This document shows, in pieces, positions 49,818 to 58,026 of a stretch of DNA of 64,000 nucleotides (position 1 is its first letter; each line of letters opens with the position of its first letter). The notes beneath the pieces were generated by a model. It was not told the origin of the DNA. It worked only from the letters and a program-made list of their open reading frames with translations, and made no database searches. The DNA lies in NCBI GenBank assembly GCA_034432555.1, contig DAOUBW010000027.1:1-64000 (forward strand). The letters run 5' to 3'. The DNA comes from CP2-2F sp034432555. Lineage in GTDB: Bacteria; Chloroflexota; Anaerolineae; Aggregatilineales; UBA2796. The position numbers and the translations under genes were made by a program.

Positions 49818-51275
49818 ATGGCTTTGAGAGTGAACAAGTTCTTAGTGGTGCTGGCAGCCTTTGGTTTTGCACTGCTAATGTTTGGTATCCCCTCAGTTGG
49901 TATCACCAACGCACAAAATGCAACCCCCACCCCTGCCATAATTATTATAACGGCAACCCCGGTTGGCGGCGCGCCACCCGTCGTTGCGGCAACGCCTGAT
50001 ATTGCTGCCCCGCCAGCGGCAGATGCTACCGTTGCCCCGCGTGAGTGGCAGGCGTTCAACGCCGCCCGTGCCTATCTTTCCCGTAAGATTAACACGAATC
50101 TGCGCTATGTGAACAGTTGGTCTTGGGAATTGGCGCTGTTCCCCGATAGCGCATTGGGCTGCCCTCCCCCTAGTGGCGAGACCGTCATCAAGGGTGATAC
50201 GGCGGGCTATCAATTCATCATTCAGCCGCTTGGCAACCAAAACCGCTATGATATCCGAGTGACCTATGACCTTCAGAAGGTCTACGACTGCGGCATCGCC
50301 GGCACGGCGCCAGGTGGCAGCAACTTGCCCGCACCAGCAGCCGGTTCGGCAGTGGGCGGCGGCTTTGAGTTGGGCGGACATGTGTTAGAGCTGGGCGCCG
50401 GCACCGTGAACGCCATGAAGCAGGCAAAGATGAAGTGGGTCAAGCACCAAGTGCGCCCTGGTGACGGCGGTGCCTTCGGCTTGATCGCCAACGCGAAGGC
50501 GAACGGCTTCAAGGTGTTGCTCTCTGTTGTGGGCAGCCCACAGAACATCCTAGAGCCAGGCTTCTTTGACCAATACGCGGGCTATGTGGGGCAGTTGGCT
50601 GCCGCCGGCGCCGATGGCATTGAAATCTGGAACGAGATGAACCTCGACCGTGAGTGGCCTAACGGTCAGATTAACCCTGCCAAATACGTTGAGATGCTGG
50701 CAAAGGCATATAATGCCATTAAGTCAAAAAATGGCAGCACATTGGTCATCAGCGGCGCACCCGCACCGACGGGCGCTGCCGGTCCCGGTGGCAAGACAGC
50801 TGCCTACTGGAACGACGATGTATACATGCTTGAAATGGCACAGGCAGGCGCAGCACAATACCTTGACTGCGTCGGCGTCCACTACAACGAAGGCATCGTC
50901 AGCCCGAACCAGGCAAGCGGCGACCCACGTGATAACTACCCAACGCGCTACTTCTCCACCATGCTGGATCGTGCGCTGGCTGGTTTCGGCGGCAAGCAAG
51001 CCTGCTTCACGGAGCTAGGCTACCTCTCGCCTGAGGGCTACGGTCCGCTGCCCGGCGGTTTTGCTTGGGCGCAAAACGTGACTGTGGCGCAGCAAGCACA
51101 GTGGCTGGCAGAAGCGGCTGTCCGTTCGGCACAGAGCGGACGCGTGCGCCTGATGATCGTCTGGAATGTGGACTTCCCGTTCTATGGCGGCTCTGACCCA
51201 GTGGCGGGCTATGCCATCATCCGTCCCGGCGGCGGCTGCCCTGCCTGCGCCACGCTCGGCTCGGTCATCCGGTAA
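49818..51275 (+). CDS. Secreted glycoside hydrolase-like protein (GH5/GH39-like)
   Basis: A 485-residue protein with a signal peptide ('FLVVLAAFGFALLMFGIPSVG'), an Ala/Pro/Thr-rich linker (about 35-75), a beta-rich domain near 80-170, and a TIM barrel with two Glu in family A positions: Glu273 in 'IEIWNEMNL' (acid/base) and Glu399 in 'CFTELGYLS' (nucleophile). The active-site region 'WNEMN' and 'CVGVHYNEG' fit this clan. The substrate is unknown. ATG at 49818 follows GGAG and AGGA; an ATG at 49800 is in frame but less supported. A strong terminator follows. Confidence 0.82.
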   Translation: MALRVNKFLVVLAAFGFALLMFGIPSVGITNAQNATPTPAIIIITATPVGGAPPVVAATPDIAAPPAADATVAPREWQAFNAARAYLSRKINTNLRYVNSWSWELALFPDSALGCPPPSGETVIKGDTAGYQFIIQPLGNQNRYDIRVTYDLQKVYDCGIAGTAPGGSNLPAPAAGSAVGGGFELGGHVLELGAGTVNAMKQAKMKWVKHQVRPGDGGAFGLIANAKANGFKVLLSVVGSPQNILEPGFFDQYAGYVGQLAAAGADGIEIWNEMNLDREWPNGQINPAKYVEMLAKAYNAIKSKNGSTLVISGAPAPTGAAGPGGKTAAYWNDDVYMLEMAQAGAAQYLDCVGVHYNEGIVSPNQASGDPRDNYPTRYFSTMLDRALAGFGGKQACFTELGYLSPEGYGPLPGGFAWAQNVTVAQQAQWLAEAAVRSAQSGRVRLMIVWNVDFPFYGGSDPVAGYAIIRPGGGCPACATLGSVIR

Positions 51276-51303
51276 GGGCGGCATCCTTCGCTAATCAAAC
51301 ACA

Positions 51304-51337
51304 CGGGCGGATCGCATTGATCCGCCCGTTTTGCTTT
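51304..51337 (+). terminator. Terminator after the glycosidase-like gene
   Basis: CGGGCGGATC (51304-51313) pairs with GATCCGCCCG (51319-51328) around GCATT, followed by TTTTGCTTT. The hairpin is very similar to the HU terminator at 44304. Confidence 0.93.
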
Positions 51338-51932
51338 AGGATGAAGTCGGTGTGCTGAGTGCTATGTTTGCTTGGCAGAGTGGGCAGGTTTCTGGCAGCC
51401 ACAGATTGCGTGTCAGGCGCACCATGCTGATCAACGGCACGCCGTGCGCTTGAGCGATTTCCTCAGCCGCCTCACCCATCACAAACAAGCTGGCAATGCC
51501 CACCACCTGCACAGCATACTGCTCGAGATCGGTTAGTGTGCCGCGTAGGGCAGAGCCAGCGTTAATGGCATCATCCACCACCAACACGCGCTTGCCCTGC
51601 ACCACTGCGGCAAGCCCTTTGGGAAGGGCATACTGCACTGCGCCAGTTGGCAAACCAAGGCGCTCGGTAAAGGCAAACTGCACACCAAGCTGAATCGCCA
51701 TGAGCTGCGCCACGAATGCGCCGCCACTCAGCGCGCCACAAACCACTTGCGGCGCAAGCGCAGCGCTGTGTGCGGCAAGGGCGCTTACCCATGCCTGCAT
51801 CGAGCGCGCTTCCACAAACAACCTATCCAGATCGAGCCATAAATCACCGTGATGCCCTGACTCATAGCGAAAATGACCGCGTGCGGCTGAGACTGCCGCC
51901 AATAATGCCTGCTCAACCATCGCAGCCATCAT
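51336..51932 (-). CDS. Orotate phosphoribosyltransferase-like protein
   Basis: A 198-residue PRTase with the PRPP-binding motif VLVVDDAINAGSA (116-128), in which Asp-Asp and Ala-Gly-Ser fit the class; OPRTs have VITTG there. The N-terminal 'FRYESGHHGDLWLDLD' resembles the orotate hood. The C-terminus ends with a CPLC pair. It may be OPRT (pyrimidine synthesis) or a related salvage PRTase. Its ATG overlaps the end of the DUF255 gene by 4 bases (ATGA), so they are translationally coupled. Confidence 0.78.
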   Translation of the reverse strand: MMAAMVEQALLAAVSAARGHFRYESGHHGDLWLDLDRLFVEARSMQAWVSALAAHSAALAPQVVCGALSGGAFVAQLMAIQLGVQFAFTERLGLPTGAVQYALPKGLAAVVQGKRVLVVDDAINAGSALRGTLTDLEQYAVQVVGIASLFVMGEAAEEIAQAHGVPLISMVRLTRNLWLPETCPLCQANIALSTPTSS

Positions 51933-53983
51933 TGAGCAAGCTGAGCGTGCAGCGCCTCTGCCGTGTTCACCGGCAGTTGGCAGGCAAAGTGACGGCAGAC
52001 GTAGGCAGTTGGCAAGCCATTGAGCAGCGAACGCCCTGCCAGCAGCGGCGGAAAGTCCGCCGAGTCTGCCGCGCCATGCGCGATCACCGCGTTGGGATAG
52101 TAGCCCGTGTGCAGCACCTGCAAGAGCGCCCTCGTCTCAGGTGAATCAGGCGTGCCAAGCACTGCCACCTCTTGCACGCCATGCACAAAGAGCCGCACCG
52201 CATTAAGCGCCTCGCCAAAGGCAAGCGGATATTCGCGCAGGGCGCCCGCCAACGGCACAAGGATTGACTCGGCGGCGGCACTGTAGCGCGCCTCGCCCGT
52301 GTAGGCGGCAAGTTGCAGCAGCACCTTTGCCAGCGTGCTGTTGCCGCTTGGCACGGCGTTATCTTGCAGGGTGCGCGGGCGCGTGATGAGCCGCTCGTGA
52401 TCGTCGCTGGTATCGTAGAAGCCGCCATCGGCAGCGCGGAAGTGCGTTAGCACCGTCTCGGTCAGGCTAAGCGCATCCTGAAGCCAGCGCGCCTCAAAGG
52501 TCGTTTGATAGAGTTGGATTAGCCCGTCAATCAGGCAAGCGTAGTCCTCAAGGTAGCCGTTGAGCTGAGCGCGCCCATCCTTATAGCTGCGTAGCAGGCG
52601 CCCATCGCGGCGCAGCGCGCTCAGGACGAATTCGGCGGCGCGGACGGCAGCCGCACAGTAATCGGCGCGCCCTAGCACACGGGCTGCCTCTGCTAGGCTG
52701 GCGATGGTCATGCCGTTCCACGCCGTCAGAATCTTGTCGTCTAGGCTTGGCGGCACGCGCTCTAGGCGTTTGGCGTAGAGCGTCTGGCGCGCCTGCTCGA
52801 TGTGACGTTCTAACATTTCTTGTGAAATGCCTAGCCCAAGCGCCACTTGGCTTGGCTCAGCAGGCACATGCAGAATGGTATGCCCTTCAAAGTTGCCACG
52901 CGCCGTCACGTCCCAATAGGCAATGGCAGTTTGGGCAACCTCAGGCGGCAAGGCGGCGCGCAGTTCCTCTATGCTCCATACAAAGAACTTGCCTTCTTCG
53001 CCTTCGCTATCGGCATCGGTGGTGCTGTAGAAGCCACCTTCAGCGGATTGCATCTCGCGCAGCAGGTAATCGTAGATTTCTTCGGCGATGCGCTTGAAGA
53101 ATGGATCGCCCGTCGCCTGCCATGTGTGCAGGTAAAGACGGCTCAGCTGCGCGTTATCGTAGAGCATTTTCTCAAAGTGCGGCACCAGCCACACGCGATC
53201 CACGCTGTAGCGGTGAAAGCCGCCGCCCAGCTGATCATACATGCCGCCGCGCGCCATTTTCTTCAGCGTGAAGCCGACCACTTCTAGGGCGCGTTGGCGC
53301 GCTGATTCTTCGCGCAGATAGCGCGCCATGCTCAGCAGAAAGGCGTAGTTCATCGGCATTGGGAATTTAGGCTGCCCACGTGATAAGCCGCCATGCACGG
53401 GATCAAAGTCGCGGATGGCAGTCTGGAAGGCGTGTTCAAGCAGGTCAGCATCCAAAGGGCTGCCCGACTCGCCAATGCCGAGCAAGTCGCGCTGTAAGCC
53501 TTCAGTGATCTGTTCGGCAACGTGGTTCACCTGATCGCGGCGCGTCTGCCAAGCGTCCATGACTGCCGCCATGATCTGCTTGAAGGTTGGCATTCCGCGC
53601 CCTGCCTCTTTGGGATAGTAGGTGCCGGCGTGAAAGGGCTTGCCTTCGGGCGTCAGGAAGACGGTCATGGGCCAGCCGCCCTGCCCACGATTGAAAATTT
53701 GGGTTGCCTGCATATAGATGTCGTCTACATCTGGGCGTTCTTCGCGGTCTACCTTGATGTTCACAAAGTCGCGGTTCATAATGGCGGCAGTTTCGGCATC
53801 CTCAAAGGATTCATGCGCCATGACATGGCACCAATGGCAGGCACTGTAGCCAACGCTCAGCAAGATCGGCTTATCCTGCTGACGGGCAAGTGCGAAGGCT
53901 TCCTCACCCCATTCGTACCAATCCACCGGATTTTCGGCGTGCTGGCGCAAATAGGGCGAGGTGGCGTGTTGCAAACGGTTCAT
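51929..53983 (-). CDS. DUF255/thioredoxin-fold protein (YyaL-like, spermatogenesis-associated protein 20 homologue)
   Basis: A 684-residue cytosolic protein. N-terminal DUF255 domain: 'SPYLRQHAENPVDWYEWGEEA', then CHWC (49-52) in the thioredoxin fold and 'FVNIKVDREERPDVDDIYMQ'. The remainder is an (alpha/alpha)6 barrel as in cellobiose epimerase-like proteins. Function is uncertain: some relatives are annotated as epimerases or redox proteins. The ATG at 53983 has AAAGGAC upstream; a longer frame starts at 54007. It overlaps the PRTase gene by 4 bases. Confidence 0.9.
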   Translation of the reverse strand: MNRLQHATSPYLRQHAENPVDWYEWGEEAFALARQQDKPILLSVGYSACHWCHVMAHESFEDAETAAIMNRDFVNIKVDREERPDVDDIYMQATQIFNRGQGGWPMTVFLTPEGKPFHAGTYYPKEAGRGMPTFKQIMAAVMDAWQTRRDQVNHVAEQITEGLQRDLLGIGESGSPLDADLLEHAFQTAIRDFDPVHGGLSRGQPKFPMPMNYAFLLSMARYLREESARQRALEVVGFTLKKMARGGMYDQLGGGFHRYSVDRVWLVPHFEKMLYDNAQLSRLYLHTWQATGDPFFKRIAEEIYDYLLREMQSAEGGFYSTTDADSEGEEGKFFVWSIEELRAALPPEVAQTAIAYWDVTARGNFEGHTILHVPAEPSQVALGLGISQEMLERHIEQARQTLYAKRLERVPPSLDDKILTAWNGMTIASLAEAARVLGRADYCAAAVRAAEFVLSALRRDGRLLRSYKDGRAQLNGYLEDYACLIDGLIQLYQTTFEARWLQDALSLTETVLTHFRAADGGFYDTSDDHERLITRPRTLQDNAVPSGNSTLAKVLLQLAAYTGEARYSAAAESILVPLAGALREYPLAFGEALNAVRLFVHGVQEVAVLGTPDSPETRALLQVLHTGYYPNAVIAHGAADSADFPPLLAGRSLLNGLPTAYVCRHFACQLPVNTAEALHAQLAQ

Positions 53984-54088
53984 CGTTAACCGTCCTTTCT
54001 TTGGCAAAGTGAATACACAGTGATTTTCGGCACACTAGGGCGCACACTGCAAACATCCGCCCTTTGGCTGATTTTTTCTGTTAATTGC

Positions 54089-54126
54089 TTGTGCCGTAGA
54101 TGTAATACGGCTATGCTTTAAGCATA
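54089..54126 (+). promoter_or_regulatory. Putative promoter/operator for pepF
   Basis: TTGTGC (54089-54094) and TATGCT (54112-54117) are 17 bases apart. TATGCTT (54112-54118) and AAGCATA (54120-54126) make a 15-base palindrome over the -10, which could be an operator. Confidence 0.35.
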
Positions 54127-54162
54127 CCCATGGGCAGGTAAACCACAAGAACTGAGGATTTT

Positions 54163-55944
54163 ATGAGCCAAACAACTGGTGCCGAAAATGTAATCTGGGA
54201 TTTGAGCATCTTTTACAGTAGCCCTGATGATCCTGCCATTCAGCGCGATCTGGTGGATGTGCAGGCGCAAGCGACGCGCTTTGCCGAAACTTATCGTGGG
54301 CGCGTAACCAGCCTCAGCGCTGCTGAACTGGCTGCCGCCCTTGCTGAACTGGAAACCATTCATGAGAAGATGGGCAAAATTAGCTCGTATGCGGGCTTGC
54401 AGTGGAACACGGACACCGCCAACCCAGCCTTAGGCGCGCTCTTGCAGCGCGTGCGCGAGGCAGACTCGCAGCTTGACCAAACCCTGCTCTTTTTCACGCT
54501 GGAATGGACGCAGATCAGCGATGAAGGCGCCAAAGTTGCCGATGATCCAACGCTGGGGCGCTACCGCCACTTCCTGATCAGCCAACTGCGCTACCGTCCC
54601 CATCTCCGCAGCGAAGCGGAAGAAAAGGTGATCGCGGAGAAAGCTGTTACAGGGCGGGATGCCTGGGTGCGCTTCTTCATGGAGACTTCCAACGCCATTT
54701 TGTTTGATTGGGAAGGCGAAAAAGTGCCGCAGTCCATCGTGATGCGCCAGCTTTACGCCACCGACCGCGCGGTGCGCAAGCGCGCCGCCGATTCGATCAC
54801 CGCAGGCTTGCGCCCAAACCTACGCCCGCTGACTTATGTCTTCAACACGCTCTTGGCGGATAAGGCGAGCGATGATCGCCTGCGGAACTACCCGACTTGG
54901 ATCACTTCGCGCAACCTCGCCAACGAGACGAACGATGAGGCAGTGCAGGCGTTGGTAGATGCCGTCACCAGCCGCTACGACATCGTCTCGCGCTACTACA
55001 CCATCAAGCGGCGCTTGCTGGGCGTGGAAGAACTCTTTGACTACGACCGCTACGCAGCGCTGCCCGGCGCCGATAAGCAGCACACTTGGGAATCGGCGCG
55101 CAGCATCGTGCTGAATGCTTTCGGCGCTTTCTCACCGCACATGGCAGATGTTGCCCGCGAATTTTTCGACAAGAACTGGATTCACGCGCCCGTCAGCGCC
55201 AATAAGCGCGGCGGCGCCTTTGCCAGCCCAACCGTGCCAAGCGCGCATCCCTTTGTGTTCGTCAACTATACCGGCGCCGTGCGCGACGTGATGACCTTAG
55301 CGCACGAACTCGGTCACGGCATTCACATGTACCTTTCGCGCCCACACGGCGTCTTTGGCGCGTATACGCCGCTGACCACGGCTGAAATGGCGTCCGTCTT
55401 TGGCGAGATGTTGGTCTTTAACGATCTGATGTCGCGTGAGTCCGATCCTGCCGTGCGCCTTTCGATGTTGGCGGGCAAGCTGGAAGATACCTTCGCCACC
55501 GTTTTCCGCCAGATCAGCATGAACCGCTTTGAACACGCCATGCACACCGCACGCCGCCAAGAAGGCGAACTCTCCACAGATCGGTTTATCGAACTGTGGC
55601 TAGAATCGCAGCGCGCCATGTTCGGTGAGAGCGTCACCTTGCGCGATGACTATGGCATTTGGTGGAGCTACGTGCCGCACTTCATCAGCACACCGGGTTA
55701 TGTGTATGCCTACGCCTTCGGTGAGCTGTTGGTGTTGGCGCTCTTTAGCAAATATAAGCAGGAAGGTGAGTCATTCGTGCCGCGCTACCTAGATGTGCTG
55801 GCAGCCGGCGGCTCAGATAAGCCTGAGAAAATCCTTGCTAAGGCAGGCGTAGACCTGACTGATCCGACCTTCTGGCAGCAAGGCTTGCAGATCATTGACG
55901 ACATGGTGAACGACCTTGAAGCACTGACCGTGCAAGTGCCTTAA
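54163..55944 (+). CDS. pepF: Oligoendopeptidase F (M3 metallopeptidase)
   Basis: A 593-residue cytosolic zinc peptidase that cuts oligopeptides. The metal motif HELGH begins at His381 ('LAHELGHGIHMYL') and the third ligand is a later Glu ('TTAEMASVFGEML'). The protein is of normal length with the N-terminal helical 'oligopeptidase F' cap. The start has a TTGAGGATTTT-like upstream sequence (GAGGA 6 bases before the ATG). Near the -10 there is a palindrome. A hypothetical gene follows after 69 bases. Confidence 0.96.
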   Translation: MSQTTGAENVIWDLSIFYSSPDDPAIQRDLVDVQAQATRFAETYRGRVTSLSAAELAAALAELETIHEKMGKISSYAGLQWNTDTANPALGALLQRVREADSQLDQTLLFFTLEWTQISDEGAKVADDPTLGRYRHFLISQLRYRPHLRSEAEEKVIAEKAVTGRDAWVRFFMETSNAILFDWEGEKVPQSIVMRQLYATDRAVRKRAADSITAGLRPNLRPLTYVFNTLLADKASDDRLRNYPTWITSRNLANETNDEAVQALVDAVTSRYDIVSRYYTIKRRLLGVEELFDYDRYAALPGADKQHTWESARSIVLNAFGAFSPHMADVAREFFDKNWIHAPVSANKRGGAFASPTVPSAHPFVFVNYTGAVRDVMTLAHELGHGIHMYLSRPHGVFGAYTPLTTAEMASVFGEMLVFNDLMSRESDPAVRLSMLAGKLEDTFATVFRQISMNRFEHAMHTARRQEGELSTDRFIELWLESQRAMFGESVTLRDDYGIWWSYVPHFISTPGYVYAYAFGELLVLALFSKYKQEGESFVPRYLDVLAAGGSDKPEKILAKAGVDLTDPTFWQQGLQIIDDMVNDLEALTVQVP

Positions 55945-56013
55945 CCCGCACACGGGCGCGGATCAGCATCTCTTGCCGATCCGCAGCCTTCCATCACACA
56001 ACGGAGAGTCTCT

Positions 56014-56655
56014 ATGCAGCTTTTCATTGAAGGCGCACCGCGCACCCTCGTTCCTATTCAGGTTTTCCGCACAGAGCAAAAGCTGCCCAATGCCTTTGGC
56101 GTCCCTTTTTTCGAGCCAAAAGATTTTAGTGGGCTGGGGCGCCTCGACGACTCGACAGATGCCTTGCATACGCTGCGTGAGCGCGTGTTGGCGGAAGTTA
56201 TGCCGAATTTGCCGCCGCTTCAGTGGTTAGCGCTGTTCGAGCGCCTCGCCTGGTGCTTTGAGTCCGAGCTGCGCGCTGCCAACGCCGTGATTGGCTTGCG
56301 TGAATCCGAGATCGGCTTTGCCGTCAGCGGCTTTAGCGATGTGCTGAATACTTACGCTTATGCAGCGATGCGCGCTGCAGTGGAAAAGACGCCGCCGCCT
56401 GATTTTCAGGTGATCTACACGCAGTGGTACACTGATTCAGTGCGTGTCTCCAGCCAGCAGCATACCTATGTGCATGGTGCGGCGCTTTGGCAGGTGCAGA
56501 TCATCAACGCTGCCTATGGGCGCATTGGGTTGGTCGTGCAGACTGATCAGGCGCGCCACTACGTGCAAGATGCCAGCTATGCTTGCCCCGCGGAAGGCTT
56601 CATCAGCCGTTTGCTCAGCGCGATTGTGGTAAAATTGCAAGCAGTCGAAATGTGA
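56014..56655 (+). CDS. Hypothetical protein
   Basis: A 213-residue soluble protein I do not recognise. It has mixed secondary structure ('FEGAPRTLVPIQVFRTEQKLPN'-like start, a central helical portion near 65-110 and a C-terminal beta-alpha part). GGAGAG lies 7 bases before the ATG, which is a strong ribosome site. The gene ends just before the small ORF and proA, and a TGGTAAAAT promoter sits inside its 3' end, so it is probably not always co-expressed with proA. Confidence 0.65.
   Translation: MQLFIEGAPRTLVPIQVFRTEQKLPNAFGVPFFEPKDFSGLGRLDDSTDALHTLRERVLAEVMPNLPPLQWLALFERLAWCFESELRAANAVIGLRESEIGFAVSGFSDVLNTYAYAAMRAAVEKTPPPDFQVIYTQWYTDSVRVSSQQHTYVHGAALWQVQIINAAYGRIGLVVQTDQARHYVQDASYACPAEGFISRLLSAIVVKLQAVEM
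56627..56635 (+). promoter_or_regulatory. Extended -10 promoter (TGGTAAAAT) for the small ORF and proA
   Basis: TGG plus TAAAAT lies in the last 30 bases of the hypothetical gene, about 30 bases before the small ORF and 117 before the proA start. The motif also precedes the lipoprotein gene at 13489 and the glycosyltransferase at 33041. Confidence 0.5.
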
Positions 56656-56663
56656 GGCAAACA

Positions 56664-56768
56664 ATGGCAAGTTACGTTTTAGATTCTTCTATGATTACTG
56701 AATACTTGATTGGAACAGCTTTTGTGACTTGCCTAAGTGAGGACTGCCACCATGACCAATGCCCTTGA
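56664..56768 (+). CDS. Small 34-codon ORF overlapping the proA start
   Basis: A GAGG ribosome site lies 7 bases before an ATG at 56664. The frame gives a 34-residue peptide ('MASYVLDSSMITEYLIG...') ending in a stop at 56768, 17 bases inside proA in another frame. Its last 12 residues include three Cys and two His. It may be a leader peptide that couples translation to proA or a true small protein. Only one Pro codon is present, so it is not a proline attenuator. I cannot exclude chance. Confidence 0.4.
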   Translation: MASYVLDSSMITEYLIGTAFVTCLSEDCHHDQCP

Positions 56769-58023
56769 TTTACCTGCACTCGGACGCGCTGCGCGTGCCG
56801 CTGCCCGCGGACTTGCCCGCCTCAGCACCGATCAGAAGAATGCTGCCCTACATGCCATCGCCGACGCCCTCACCGCCCATCAAGCCGCAATCATGGCGGC
56901 AAACGCCACCGATCTTGCCGCTGCCCACGAAAGTGGCATGAACGCCGCCTTGCTGGATCGCCTCTCGTTGGAAGGACGCTTAAGCGGCATCGCTGCTGAT
57001 GTGCGGAGCGTTGCCGCACTGCCTGATCCCATTGGCGAGGTGCTTGACTCGACCGTGCTGCCCAACGGAATGCAGCTTGAGAAGCGCCGTACACCGCTGG
57101 GCGTGATCGGCGTCATTTATGAGGCGCGCCCAAACGTAACGGTCGATGTTGCCTCGCTTGCCCTTAAGACTGGCAACGCTGTGATCTTGCGCGGCGGCAA
57201 AGAGACCATCCACAGCAACCGCGCTTTGGTAGGCGTTCTTCAGGGCGCCTTGGCTGCCTGCGGCGTGCCTGCGGAGGCAGTCCAGTTCATTGACAGCCCA
57301 GATCGGCAGTATGTGGCGGAACTGCTGCGCCTTGATCGCTATGTGGATATGATCATTCCACGCGGCGGCGCAGGCTTGCACGCGTTCTGCCGCCAGAACA
57401 GCACCATTCCTGTGATTACGGGCGGCATTGGCATCTGCCATCTGTATGTAGATGCCAGCGCCGATCAAGCTGCCAGCCTAGAGGTCATCTACAATGCCAA
57501 AACGCAGCGCCCAAGCGTCTGCAACGCGCTGGATACGCTCTTGGTGAACAGCCAGATCGCGGCGGACTTTTTGCCGCGTATGGCGGCGCGCTTGCGGCAA
57601 GGCGGCGTCAGTTTCCGCGCCGATCCGCGTGCCTTGAGCATCCTCAATCCGCAGGGCGATGCACCCGATGTGCAGGCAGCCGTTGAGAGCGACTGGGACA
57701 CCGAGTGGCTGAGCCTTACCTTGGGCGTGCGTGTGGTGGATACTTTAGATGAGGCACTTGATCACATCGCGGCGCACAGCACAGCCCACAGCGATGGCAT
57801 TCTGACGGCGAATGCCGCGCACGCCGAGCGTTTTGTGCAAGAGGTAGACTCGGCAGCCGTCTATGTGAATGCTTCTACGCGCTTCACCGATGGCGGGCAG
57901 TTCGGCTTAGGCGCAGAGGTGGCGGTCAGCACACAAAAGCTACATGGGCGCGGTCCGATGGGTTTGCGCGAACTGACCACCTATAAATGGATCGGGCGCG
58001 GCAACTATCACGTCCGCGCCTAG
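56752..58023 (+). CDS. proA: Gamma-glutamyl phosphate reductase
   Basis: The 423-residue enzyme reduces glutamyl-5-phosphate with NADPH in proline synthesis. It has 'LGVIGVIYEARPNVTVDV', 'NAVILRGGKE', 'IPVITGGIGICHLYVD' and the catalytic Cys257 in 'RPSVCNALD'. Length is normal. ATG at 56752 follows GTGAGGACT at 8-9 bases; the in-frame GTG at 56737 is less likely. The window has no proB. The proline dehydrogenase at 16916 is a catabolic counterpart, not linked. Confidence 0.96.
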   Translation: MTNALDLPALGRAARAAARGLARLSTDQKNAALHAIADALTAHQAAIMAANATDLAAAHESGMNAALLDRLSLEGRLSGIAADVRSVAALPDPIGEVLDSTVLPNGMQLEKRRTPLGVIGVIYEARPNVTVDVASLALKTGNAVILRGGKETIHSNRALVGVLQGALAACGVPAEAVQFIDSPDRQYVAELLRLDRYVDMIIPRGGAGLHAFCRQNSTIPVITGGIGICHLYVDASADQAASLEVIYNAKTQRPSVCNALDTLLVNSQIAADFLPRMAARLRQGGVSFRADPRALSILNPQGDAPDVQAAVESDWDTEWLSLTLGVRVVDTLDEALDHIAAHSTAHSDGILTANAAHAERFVQEVDSAAVYVNASTRFTDGGQFGLGAEVAVSTQKLHGRGPMGLRELTTYKWIGRGNYHVRA

Positions 58024-58026
58024 CGG

